A stretch of DNA of 64,000 nucleotides from Pseudescherichia sp031987975 (lineage in GTDB: Bacteria > Pseudomonadota > Gammaproteobacteria > Enterobacterales > Enterobacteriaceae). The notes under the pieces are model-generated. The model searched no databases and was not told where the DNA came from. It saw only the letters and a list, made by a program, of their open reading frames with translations. The position numbers were made by a program, and so were the translations under genes. The stretch is taken from NCBI RefSeq assembly GCF_031987975.1, contig NZ_DALZYX010000001.1, forward strand, positions 248,001 through 312,000. Reading direction: 5' to 3'. Shown here one piece after another: positions 26,030-34,225 of the stretch (position 1 is its first letter; every line of letters starts with the position of its first letter).

Positions 26030-26151
26030 AAAAAAAAGCCGACTATTTGAAGTCGGCGTCGTACGAATCAATTGTGCTATGCAGTAATTCAAAAAAGGAA
26101 GTAAGACAATATGGAGCGCAACGCCCATCGCTTGACGTTGCATTCACCTGC
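26030..26151 (-). ncRNA. fnrS: FnrS small RNA
   Basis: On the minus strand the 122-nt segment from GCAGGTGAATGCAACGTC to a run of eight T is nearly identical to E. coli FnrS as I recall it, including GCGTTGCGCTCCATATTG, the TTTTTTGAATTACTG core and the GCCGACT...AGTCGGC terminator. It sits between zntB and dbpA as in E. coli. FnrS is an Hfq-dependent anaerobic sRNA that represses aerobic-metabolism mRNAs. The terminator loop differs (TCAAAT). Confidence 0.96.
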
Positions 26152-26186
26152 GAGAGAGATATTGCCTTAAGCGTGCGGTCTGTTTA

Positions 26187-26200
26187 TTGATTTCGCGCAA
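26187..26200 (-). promoter_or_regulatory. FNR site of fnrS
   Basis: On the minus strand TTGCGCGAAATCAA matches the FNR consensus TTGATNNNNATCAA with a perfect right half-site. It is centred about 42 bp before the fnrS start, the class II activator position. Confidence 0.8.
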
Positions 26201-26246
26201 GTAAAACGGCGTTTTTATGTTCAACTTTTGTTAAAAATGTGAAATT

Positions 26247-27230
26247 TTACAGCCATTTACTGCGGTGCAGCCACCAGGTTACGCCGCCGATGAGCACTAC
26301 CAGCATCAGGCAAAATAGCGGGAAGCCCATATGCCACTCGCCGCCGGGGATCCCGCCCAGGTTTACGCCAAACAGGCCGGTCAAAAAGGTACTGGGTAAA
26401 AAAACCATGGCCATTAACGACATGGTATAGGTCCTGCGCGCCAGCGACTCCTGCATCACCTGAGTGATCTCATCGGTCATGACCGCCGTGCGAGCAATAC
26501 AGGCATCGATTTCATCAAGCCCGCGGCCCAGCCTGTCGGCGATATCCTGCATCCGCCGACGTTGATCGTCATTCATCCACGGAAAGCGCTCGCTGGCCAA
26601 CCGGGCATAGACATCGCGTTGAGGCGCCATATAACGACGCATGACGATAAGCTGCTTACGCAGCAGAGCCAGAAAACCGCGCGGCGGGATCTGCTGATCG
26701 AGCAGGTTATCTTCCAGATCGATGATTTTATCATGCAGCTGCTCAATAAACTCGCTGGCGTGATCGGTGAGGGCGTCACAGACGTCTACCAGCCAGCCGC
26801 CGCAGTCAGCAGGCCCGGTCCCCTCCTCCAGATCTCTGACCACGTCGTCCAGCGCCAGCACTTTACGCTGGCGGGTAGAGACAATGAGGCGCTCGTCCAT
26901 ATAGACCCGCATGGCGACAAGCTGATCGGGACGTTCATCGGTACTGCCGTTAATGCAGCGCAGCGTGATTAGCGTCCCTTCGCCCATACGGGTAACGCGC
27001 GGGCGCAGACTCTCTCCCGCCAGCGCATCGCGTACGTTATTAGGCAGTAGCGGCGTGGATGCCAGCCACTGGGCGCTCTCCGGCTGGGTATAGTTTAGAT
27101 GTAGCCAGCACGGGTGTGCGCCGTCAATAACGTCATCATTGCCCAACGGCTTAACGCCACCTTTGCCATCCAGCAGCCAGGCAAAAACCGCATCCGGCAC
27201 GTTAACGTCCGATCCCTTAATCGCCTCCAC
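26247..27230 (-). CDS. zntB: Zinc transport protein ZntB
   Basis: 327-aa CorA-family inner-membrane protein, the same length as E. coli ZntB and very similar throughout. It has a large cytoplasmic N-terminal domain and two C-terminal membrane helices. The family signature GVN follows the first helix (FLTGLFGVNLGG), and the C-terminus ends WLHRSKWL. It moves Zn2+ and possibly related cations in a proton-coupled way. Confidence 0.96.
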   Translation of the reverse strand: MEAIKGSDVNVPDAVFAWLLDGKGGVKPLGNDDVIDGAHPCWLHLNYTQPESAQWLASTPLLPNNVRDALAGESLRPRVTRMGEGTLITLRCINGSTDERPDQLVAMRVYMDERLIVSTRQRKVLALDDVVRDLEEGTGPADCGGWLVDVCDALTDHASEFIEQLHDKIIDLEDNLLDQQIPPRGFLALLRKQLIVMRRYMAPQRDVYARLASERFPWMNDDQRRRMQDIADRLGRGLDEIDACIARTAVMTDEITQVMQESLARRTYTMSLMAMVFLPSTFLTGLFGVNLGGIPGGEWHMGFPLFCLMLVVLIGGVTWWLHRSKWL

Positions 27231-27298
27231 GGCTCCTCCACATTCAGCATGCTAATAGTGACAGTCTAGCCGGATGGTGAAAGTAAGTAATCTGAAAA

Positions 27299-28429
27299 TT
27301 AGCCATCGTACTGAATTTGCAGGGGAATGCGTGAAGAGCCAGCCGCCGTAGAGTCCGCTAAGCGGTAGTTACGGGTTCTGCTTTGCAGGTCAGTCACCTG
27401 GCGTTTAAGTACGTCAGAGGAGCCAGCCAGCTCATCTACCATCGTGGCGTTACTCTGGGTAACACGTTCCAGTTCGGAGAGCGCCTGGGTAATCTGCGCG
27501 ATGCCCTTCTCCTGCTGCAACGTGGCGACGGCGATCTCATCCATCAGCTTGCTCAATAATCCAGAGCCAGAGACGATATCGAGCATATTCTTTTCCGCCT
27601 CGCCAACGACGGTTGCCCCTTGGGTGACATTTTGCGCGGTAACGTCGATGAGGGATTTAATGCTTTTTGCCGCCTCAGCGCTACGGTGGGCAAGATGGCG
27701 GACCTCACCGGCAACGACCGAGAACCCTTTTCCATGCTCACCTGCCCTTGCCGCTTCTACCGCTGCATTCAGCGCCAGAATATTTGTCTGAAAGGCAATG
27801 CCATCGATCAGGGAGATAATCTCCGTCATCTGGCGTGCACAGTCGGTAATAGACTGCATGTTCGAGGCTACCTGCGTCATTAGCTCCCCGCCCTGACGTG
27901 CGCAGCGAGTCGCTTCAATCGCCTGTTGGCTGGCAAGCTGGGTGTTGTTAGCATTATTTTTGGTGCTGGCGGCCATCTGCTCCATGCTCGACGCCGTCTG
28001 GATAAGTGCCGCAGACTGCTCCTCTGTTTTTACCGACAGTTCGGCGCTGCGAGCAGAGAGCTGGTGAGAGAGATCTAAAGCGGACTGGGATGAGGCGCGA
28101 ATTTCACGCACCAGAGTAGCAATACTGCTGGCGAGGTTGTTAATGCCAGGGATCAAACGTCCCGCACAGTTATTACCAAACTCTGGAATAGTGACAGAGA
28201 CGTTCCCGGCCGTTACCTCATCAATGCTTTTTTTAACCGTATTGATGGGTGAAACCAAATAGGCGGTCATGTAAAGCCACATAAAAAGCAGGGTTAGCGC
28301 AGATATCATACTCGTTAGCAGCGGCAGGGTGCTATTTTTCGTGAGAACGATCACTAATATATTCATTAGCCCAAATGAAGCGAGCAAGAAAAGCATTATG
28401 AATGTGCGCACGCTTGTATTTCGGAACAT
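27299..28429 (-). CDS. Methyl-accepting chemotaxis protein without a periplasmic sensor domain
   Basis: 376 aa from ATG 28429 (MFRNTSVRTF...); an in-frame ATG at 28495 would add 22 residues but has no ribosome site. Two adjacent membrane helices (about 9-32 and 38-60) are separated by only a few residues, so there is no ligand-binding domain outside. A HAMP-like stretch follows, then a full signalling domain with the conserved hairpin tip (GIAFQTNILALNAAVEAARA). No obvious C-terminal NWETF-type CheR tether is seen. It may sense a membrane or cytoplasmic signal. It lies between zntB and dgcM. Confidence 0.85.
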   Translation of the reverse strand: MFRNTSVRTFIMLFLLASFGLMNILVIVLTKNSTLPLLTSMISALTLLFMWLYMTAYLVSPINTVKKSIDEVTAGNVSVTIPEFGNNCAGRLIPGINNLASSIATLVREIRASSQSALDLSHQLSARSAELSVKTEEQSAALIQTASSMEQMAASTKNNANNTQLASQQAIEATRCARQGGELMTQVASNMQSITDCARQMTEIISLIDGIAFQTNILALNAAVEAARAGEHGKGFSVVAGEVRHLAHRSAEAAKSIKSLIDVTAQNVTQGATVVGEAEKNMLDIVSGSGLLSKLMDEIAVATLQQEKGIAQITQALSELERVTQSNATMVDELAGSSDVLKRQVTDLQSRTRNYRLADSTAAGSSRIPLQIQYDG

Positions 28430-28892
28430 AAAACAACCCTGTTGTACATCAGTAAAAGATATCAGTTTTATAACATTCGGAAATGGCTTTTTCATCTCAA
28501 TTTTTAATTCATAACATGTTTACCGTTAAGTGATGTTAATTTGCAAGATGTTAGCATATTCATCTGCTATAGCATTCAATGGCAGCAATAACATGCAAAA
28601 ATAGAGCAAATAAGCACCACTTTACAGCAAAATATATCATACAAAGAAAGCTTAAGATTTCTTAATAATAAGGAGAATGCACTTAACTGAAATAGATTTA
28701 AGCACCGCTTAAATGATTTAAAAGGTGAATATATAAACGCTTACGGGTGGCGAAAATTAGCACACCTCAGAAGCAAGCCGACAACGTGTTGAAAAAATGA
28801 CTTTTTAATATTTCATTTATCGGCAAAATGGTAAGCAGGAATACTTACGTTGAGTCATACACACAGCAAAAAATAAAAACAGGAAGCATACA
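28430..28892. other. AT-rich divergent region between chemoreceptor and dgcM
   Basis: About 460 bp with no gene I would support. It is strongly AT-rich and must carry both promoters. AGGAAG precedes the GTG start of dgcM. I saw no clear hairpin or repeat. Confidence 0.5.
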
Positions 28893-30104
28893 GTGGCATG
28901 TCATTTTGATTCTCTGAATATGTTAGCGACCCCGATATGGATTGTTGCGCCGGAAAGTGAAGAGTTAATCTTTGCTAACCAGCAGGCGCAGTCCGTATCG
29001 AAAGGCACTACTCTGGCGTCCATGCGCAGCGGCGAGTATTCTGCCGTAGCACATCAAAGCCTCACCGCCTACGCCACCAGCCTGAAAAACCAGGAGGATA
29101 TTATTGAGGTCTGGTCTCTTCCCTCTGACGACGGAGCACGTACGCTAAGCTGTAAGCTCTCTGCGGTTGAACTTGAAGATTGGGGCGAGGTTATCGTATT
29201 TGAAGGGCTGACGCCGCGCGGTAACACTGGCTTAAAGGCGAGCCGCTCAGCCGCCTACCGACCACGAAAAAATGGGTTTTATGCCCGGTTCTTTTACACT
29301 ACGTCTGCCCCTATCGTCCTGGTCGATCCTGCCCGAGAGGGACAGATTGTTGATGCCAATCTCGCGGCGCTACGCTTTTATGGCTACAACTATGAAACGC
29401 TCTGTACTATGCACATATGGCAGATTAATACGCTCGGTCGTAATATACTGCCGATCGTCGCGGAAATTGCTCACCTGCCCGGAACACACAAACCTCTCTC
29501 TTTTACCCACCGTCTTGCCGATGGATCGACTCGTGACGTACAGGTCGCGGTCGGTCCCGTCGAAATTTATGGCGAACGGCTGATACTGTGTGTCGTCCAT
29601 GATATGAGTGAGCAGAGAGATCTTGAGCAGGCGCTGGAGAGTGCCGAGCGTCGGGATCCCTTAACCCGGTTATTCAACCGCCGCGAGGCGGTACAGCAGC
29701 TTGAGAGGCAGCTTCCCGTAGCCAACAATGTCAGCCTCCTGCTGGTAAATATCGATCGCTTCAGAGATATCAATCAGCGCTACGGGCATAAAAAAGGGGA
29801 CGAGGTGCTAATTCATCTTGCCCAGGCGTTGAATACATGGGAGCGCAGCGTTGTTTTTCGCTGGGATGGTGGGGAGTTTCTGTTGCTGCTTCCTGACACC
29901 GCCCTGGCGGCAGCGCTGAAGGCTGCAGAGGATCTTCGTGCCGAGGTTGAAAAGATGGCGATACCTGATATCCCTCCGCTTACCGTCAGCGTCGGCGTCG
30001 CACAGTATCTGGCCGGGGAGAGCCTGGACTCGCTGTTCCAGCGCGTCGATGAGGCGTTATATCAGGCAAAAAACAGAGGCCGCAACAGCGTGTTTGCGGC
30101 CTGA
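28893..30104 (+). CDS. dgcM: Diguanylate cyclase DgcM homologue with a degenerate GGDEF signature
   Basis: 403 aa starting at GTG 28893, clearly homologous along its length to E. coli DgcM (YdaM), which works with PdeR and MlrA to switch on curli. It has an N-terminal divergent region, PAS domain (about 130-240; GQIVDANLAALRFYGYNYET) and GGDEF domain (about 250-402). The metal-binding Asp in LLVNIDRF is kept, but the signature that reads GGEEF in E. coli DgcM is DGGEF here (residues 325-329), so the key acidic third position is Gly. Cyclase activity is therefore doubtful, while a protein-interaction role could remain. Position beside zntB matches E. coli. Confidence 0.9.
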   Translation: MACHFDSLNMLATPIWIVAPESEELIFANQQAQSVSKGTTLASMRSGEYSAVAHQSLTAYATSLKNQEDIIEVWSLPSDDGARTLSCKLSAVELEDWGEVIVFEGLTPRGNTGLKASRSAAYRPRKNGFYARFFYTTSAPIVLVDPAREGQIVDANLAALRFYGYNYETLCTMHIWQINTLGRNILPIVAEIAHLPGTHKPLSFTHRLADGSTRDVQVAVGPVEIYGERLILCVVHDMSEQRDLEQALESAERRDPLTRLFNRREAVQQLERQLPVANNVSLLLVNIDRFRDINQRYGHKKGDEVLIHLAQALNTWERSVVFRWDGGEFLLLLPDTALAAALKAAEDLRAEVEKMAIPDIPPLTVSVGVAQYLAGESLDSLFQRVDEALYQAKNRGRNSVFAA

Positions 30105-30135
30105 TCGTTTATGAGAGCTTAATAAACGGCTTTTT

Positions 30136-30543
30136 TTAGGGGAGCTGGCTATACGCCTCGTCGCTAACCGGCTCCAGCCACTCGTTAGATGCTCCCTCGG
30201 CAGGGATCTCGACGGCAATGTGCGCGAACCAGCTGTCGTGCGCTGCGCCGTGCCAGTGCTTTACGCCTGCCGGAATATGCACAACGTCGCCGGTCTTGAG
30301 TTCGCGAGCAGGCTGGTCCCATGCCTGATACCAACCTCTACCGCCGGTCACCAGCAGGATCTGTCCCCCTTTGTGGTGAATATGCCAATTATTTCGGCAG
30401 CCCGGCTCAAACGCCACGTTACCCATGTTTACCCCCTCGGTGGAGAGCATGGTGAGGTAACTGGTCCCGGTAAAATACTGAGCATAGGTCTCGTTCTTTT
30501 CCCCACGGGGGAAAACGCTATTACCGTCAAATGTCTCTTTCAT
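30136..30543 (-). CDS. Small cupin-domain protein
   Basis: 135 aa from ATG 30543 (MKETFDGNSVF), preceded by TGGAG; a further upstream ATG (30564) lacks a site. It is a single beta-barrel cupin with a metal motif HIHHKGGQ (two His, then Gln), a Gly-rich turn and a second-motif HIPAGVKHWHGA. It resembles cupins encoded beside carboxymuconolactone decarboxylases and reductases. The reaction is unknown. Confidence 0.85.
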   Translation of the reverse strand: MKETFDGNSVFPRGEKNETYAQYFTGTSYLTMLSTEGVNMGNVAFEPGCRNNWHIHHKGGQILLVTGGRGWYQAWDQPARELKTGDVVHIPAGVKHWHGAAHDSWFAHIAVEIPAEGASNEWLEPVSDEAYSQLP

Positions 30544-30672
30544 GGTGACTCCACTTTCGCTCAACGTGATGAATGCAGGGAGTATAACGAAGGGTATCAG
30601 CGACGATTAGGGGCAAAAACAGGGACGGACTTATGAGCCAAACTCATAGATAAAGCCCGTTCCTGTTTATCT

Positions 30673-30972
30673 TAAACCTCTTCTCTTAGCTTTATGTTTT
30701 TGTTGAGCGCAACGCTAAGCAGCAGCACAACGATCATCAGCGCGGCCACAAACACAAAGGCATGAGGTAGCGAGCTATGATGGGCAATAAAGCCGATCAT
30801 CGCCGGACCAGCCAACACGCCGATATAGCCCAGCGTGGTGACTGCGGGCACCGCAAACCACTACCCGCAGTTGACCAAAGCGAGCAATAATAGCGTCGCC
30901 GCAGAGGCGTCCGGCGGTCATCGCCACGGCAAAACAGGTAAAGCCCAGCCCGCATAGCGAGTCCGGTAGCTG
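30673..30972 (-). pseudogene. MFS transporter relic (YbjJ-like), 5' end and an internal piece deleted
   Basis: Minus-strand translation gives two separate transporter fragments. One (right side) reads GFTCFAVAMTAGRLCGDAI and ends near GQLRVVV. The other (left side, another frame) reads AVPAVTTLGYIGVLAGPAM and runs to the stop TAA at 30673 (NKNIKLREEV). Compared with YbjJ-type transporters, about 50 residues are missing between them with a frame change, and the whole N-terminal half is absent. It abuts a truncated DeoR gene at about 30973. Confidence 0.8.
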
Positions 30973-30973
30973 C

Positions 30974-31450
30974 ATTTTTATCGACACGGGAACCACCAAT
31001 CTGGCGATGGCGGAGGCGCTCCCCGCTGAGCTGGCGCTTACCGTAGTGACCAACTCGCCGGAGATTGCAGCGGCGCTGCTGAAAAAGCCGCTGTATGAGG
31101 TGATTATCCTGGGCGGCCAGGTTCAGCGCGCCTCAGGCGGCTGCGTAGGCATGCCAGCCATCTCCCAGATACAGGGGATGCTTTTTGATCAGGGATTTAT
31201 CGGCGGCTGTGCGATGGCCCCGGAGTCGGGCCTGACGGGATTTGACTATGCCGACTGTGAATTTAAGAAGGCAGTGATTGCCCAGTGCAACGAGACCATC
31301 GTCGCGCTTACGGCCAATAAGATCCCCGCCGTGGCCCGCTACGTGGTCGCTGCCTGTAGTGAGATCGACATCATGGTCGTCGAGGAGAATATCAGCAAAG
31401 CCTATGCCGATGCCTTTCGCGGGCACGATATCCGAATCTATACGGTGTAA
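30974..31450 (+). pseudogene. DeoR-family regulator, N-terminal DNA-binding part deleted
   Basis: In-frame reading from about 30974 starts IFIDTGTTNLAMAEAL, the sugar-phosphate sensor (DeoRC) motif, and continues as a full C-terminal domain to TAA 31450. The N-terminal helix-turn-helix (about 90 residues) is missing. The apparent ATG at 31007 lies inside the domain and has no ribosome site. It is joined head-to-head with an MFS relic that also lost its 5' part, so one deletion probably removed the shared divergent promoter region. Confidence 0.82.
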
Positions 31451-31514
31451 TAATTTGCCACCATGCCGGCGAATACCCGTTCTCTTTTTATTCTTCAATT
31501 GACTGGAGTGTGTC

Positions 31515-32408
31515 ATGTTCAGCGGACTTAGCGCGTTTCCCCTCACGCCCATTACAGCGTCAGGTTTCGATGAAAAGGGATTTAGCAAAATTGTGCAACG
31601 GATCGTCGCAGCCGAAGCCGACTCTATCGGCGTGTTAGGCTCTACCGGAAGCTATGCCTACCTGACCCGGGAGCAGAGAAAACACATTGCCACCCTGGCC
31701 GTAAAGCACGCCAATAATATTCCTGTGATGGTCTGTGTCGGCGCTGTCGGTACGGAACAGGTACTGCATCTGATCGATGATGCGCAAATGGCAGGTGTCA
31801 GCGCCCTGCTGCTGCCAGCCCTCTCGTACCAGCAACTGCGGGAAGATGAAGTATTTGCGCTGTTTGACACCGTTACGCGCCACACCTCCCTGCCTGTATG
31901 TGTGTACGATAATCCCGGCACTACGCACTTTGCGTTTTCCGACGCGCTGTATGCGCGTATAGCGGAGCTGCCTGGAGTGAGTTCTATCAAGATCCCTGGC
32001 CTGCCTGAGGAGCCTGAGAAGGCTGCGGCCCGGGTCGCGCAGATCAGAGAGCGACTGCCGGCAAAAACAACCCTTGGTATTAGCGGTGATGCGTTTGCGG
32101 GGGTTGGGCTGAATGCTGGCTGTGAGGCGTGGTATTCGGTATGTGGGGGGCTTTTCCCTCGTGTGGCAAAAGAGATTACCGAGGCCGCTGCACGCGGCGA
32201 TCGCCAGCAGGTCACCCAGCTGACCGAGCGTCTTGCCCCGCTGTGGCAGCTATTTCGTAAGCATGGCGGCAGCATACGCGTTATCGCCGCCGCAGCAGGC
32301 GTGCTGGGTTTGACCAGCGGCGATTGCCTTCCGCGCCCGCTGCTGCCGCTTTCAGCAGAGCATACCGCGGAAATCGCCGCTGTTATTAATGCACTGGGAC
32401 TGGAATAG
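31515..32408 (+). CDS. Dihydrodipicolinate synthase/N-acetylneuraminate lyase family aldolase
   Basis: 297-aa TIM-barrel class I aldolase. Family motifs are GSTGSYAYLTREQR (about 42-55), the catalytic Tyr in VYDNPG (about 136), and the Schiff-base Lys in SIKIPG (about 160). It is not the biosynthetic DapA by its divergent active-site surroundings, more likely a catabolic 2-keto-acid aldolase or decarboxylating dehydratase. It lies 64 bp after the DeoR relic, which may have been its regulator. GGAG precedes the ATG. Confidence 0.85.
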   Translation: MFSGLSAFPLTPITASGFDEKGFSKIVQRIVAAEADSIGVLGSTGSYAYLTREQRKHIATLAVKHANNIPVMVCVGAVGTEQVLHLIDDAQMAGVSALLLPALSYQQLREDEVFALFDTVTRHTSLPVCVYDNPGTTHFAFSDALYARIAELPGVSSIKIPGLPEEPEKAAARVAQIRERLPAKTTLGISGDAFAGVGLNAGCEAWYSVCGGLFPRVAKEITEAAARGDRQQVTQLTERLAPLWQLFRKHGGSIRVIAAAAGVLGLTSGDCLPRPLLPLSAEHTAEIAAVINALGLE

Positions 32409-32411
32409 GCT

Positions 32412-32858
32412 CTACAGGTAAATATCCGGGCGATTAATCTGCCAAACAAAATTCGTACGGTTGAGAGGCTGGTAACCCAGCTTCTCATATAACCACGGCG
32501 CGCTATCGGTCACTAACATGATGCGTCTCAATCTAGACATCAACGGATGTGCCTGGCAGCACTCCACTAACCAGCGCCCCAGCCCCTGGCTTTGATAATC
32601 TAATAATACATACACATCGCAAAGATAGCCGAATGTGGCGTAGTCCGTTACCAGTCGGGCGAAACCAATCTGCCGCTCGCCGTCAAATAGACCAAAGCAG
32701 AGGCTATGCTCTATAGATAATTTGACGGTTGCAACGTCAATACCCGGTGCCCATGAGGATTGAGTAAGATAATTTTGGATTGCAGAAATATCCAACCGAC
32801 GCTTATCCGTGGTAACGCAAAAATCACCTCGAATATATTCTACACATTGCTCGCTCAT
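32412..32858 (-). CDS. GNAT family N-acetyltransferase
   Basis: 148 aa from ATG 32858 (MSEQCVEYIRGDF), preceded by CTGGAGAA; a longer frame would overlap the upstream gene. It is a single GNAT domain with VYVLLDYQSQGLGRWLVECC holding the acetyl-CoA loop (Q-G-L-G) and FVWQINRPD at the end. The acceptor is unknown. It is probably co-transcribed with the XRE-cupin regulator. Confidence 0.88.
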   Translation of the reverse strand: MSEQCVEYIRGDFCVTTDKRRLDISAIQNYLTQSSWAPGIDVATVKLSIEHSLCFGLFDGERQIGFARLVTDYATFGYLCDVYVLLDYQSQGLGRWLVECCQAHPLMSRLRRIMLVTDSAPWLYEKLGYQPLNRTNFVWQINRPDIYL

Positions 32859-32877
32859 CAGGTTCTCCAGGCCACTA

Positions 32878-33480
32878 TCAGCGGCTTTTTTCATACACCG
32901 TCATGGTAAATTCAAGCGCGTCGTGGGTGTCATTCATATAGGCATGGGGCGTATCGGTTCTGGCCACCGCCGAGCAGCCCTCCTTAATGAGGTAATCACG
33001 CCCATCGACCCGTAGCGTTAGCTGGCCCCGGTTAACAAACAGCAGTTCACAGGTGTCAGCCGGATGACCGGATGAGGCAAACGCTTCGCCGGGATACATT
33101 ACCCACTGCCAAAGCTCCAGCATATCCGGCCCGCTGGTACCGGCCATCAATTTCGCACTTCCGCCTTTTTCGCCCTGCCACAGCACGGGGATCTCATCCC
33201 GGTCGATAAGATGAACCGTCGGTTCGCTGGCAACGTTCACGACGTCAGCTACGGAGACGTTCATTGCAGCAGCGATTTTGCACAGCAATGCAATGCTGGG
33301 ATTAGCCCTACAGCCTTCGATATCCACCAGCATCCCCTTGCTGACGCCGGAGCGGCGGGAAAGTTCATCCAGCGACAGTTTCTTTTGGCTGCGATAGAGC
33401 TTGATGCGCTGGGAAACCGCTTCGTTGATGGCGCTAACGTCGGCACCACTCGCGGTCGTTATATTGACTTTTTTGGTCAT
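32878..33480 (-). CDS. XRE-family regulator with C-terminal cupin domain
   Basis: 200 aa. The helix-turn-helix lies at about 25-80 (LSLDELSRRSGVSKGMLVDIE) and the cupin at about 115-198 (GHPADTCELLFVNRGQL). This architecture is typical of small-metabolite-sensing regulators. It is divergent from the B3/B4 protein gene, with a gap of 43 bp, so it likely controls it as well as the GNAT gene downstream of itself. Confidence 0.9.
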   Translation of the reverse strand: MTKKVNITTASGADVSAINEAVSQRIKLYRSQKKLSLDELSRRSGVSKGMLVDIEGCRANPSIALLCKIAAAMNVSVADVVNVASEPTVHLIDRDEIPVLWQGEKGGSAKLMAGTSGPDMLELWQWVMYPGEAFASSGHPADTCELLFVNRGQLTLRVDGRDYLIKEGCSAVARTDTPHAYMNDTHDALEFTMTVYEKSR

Positions 33481-33523
33481 CGGTCGATATCATAGAATAA
33501 AACAGTCATTACAGGATTATGCG

Positions 33524-34225
33524 ATGTCTTCTATGTTACCGTCAATTAGCCCGGAGCTGGCACGTATCGCTCCAGGGTTTCGTGCGCTGAGTATCTATGT
33601 CAAAGCCGCTCCGCTGTGTGATCTACAGGTTGGAGAGCTGGCGCTGAAAGAGGCCTGTCAGGCCGTGCTTGACGGTCAGCCAGCATGGGCCGAAAACCAC
33701 CTGAACGCCTGGGGTGACGTGTTCAAAGCGTTTGGTGCTAAGCCCAGGCGTACCCCCTGCTCTGCCGAAGCACTGCGCAAGCGGGTGCTGCGGGACGGCA
33801 CGATGGCAGCGCTGGATCCGGTCGTTGATCTCTATAACGCGGTCAGCCTGCGCTATGCCGTACCGGTGGGCGGAGAAAATTTCGCTGCGTACAGCGGCTT
33901 ACCGCGATTGGTCATTGCCGAGGGAACAGAAGCGTTCGATGCCATGAAAGAGGGGCAGCCCACCGTCGAGTCGCCCGAGCCGGGAGAGGTTATCTGGCGT
34001 GACGATATTGGCGTAACCTGTCGCCGCTGGAACTGGCGTCAGGGCGTTCGCACCCGCCTGAGCGCAGCCGATAAAGAGATGTGGTTTATTCTGGAGAGCC
34101 TGCCGGAGATGCCCCTCGATGAGCTATACGCCGCCGGCAAGATGCTTACCGACGGCCTTACGCAGATGATGCCTGGGGTGGCGTTTGAGGCCACACTGGT
34201 GAGTGTTGATTCTATACCGGCCTGA
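33524..34225 (+). CDS. B3/B4 domain protein
   Basis: 233 aa from ATG 33524 (MSSMLPSISPELARIAPGF), preceded by AGGAT. The frame stays open further upstream, but that part runs into the divergent regulator. It consists of a B3/B4 domain like that of phenylalanyl-tRNA synthetase beta chain (DGTMAALDPVVDLYNAVSL, VGGENFAAYSG, LRLAxG-like turn). Free-standing B3/B4 proteins are thought to act in editing or tRNA-related hydrolysis; this is family knowledge, not shown here. Confidence 0.85.
   Translation: MSSMLPSISPELARIAPGFRALSIYVKAAPLCDLQVGELALKEACQAVLDGQPAWAENHLNAWGDVFKAFGAKPRRTPCSAEALRKRVLRDGTMAALDPVVDLYNAVSLRYAVPVGGENFAAYSGLPRLVIAEGTEAFDAMKEGQPTVESPEPGEVIWRDDIGVTCRRWNWRQGVRTRLSAADKEMWFILESLPEMPLDELYAAGKMLTDGLTQMMPGVAFEATLVSVDSIPA

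Noticed and set aside
31007..31450. Functional 147-aa DeoR-type protein
   Set aside because: The ATG is within the sensor domain, no ribosome site is present and the DNA-binding domain is missing, so I treat it as a relic.
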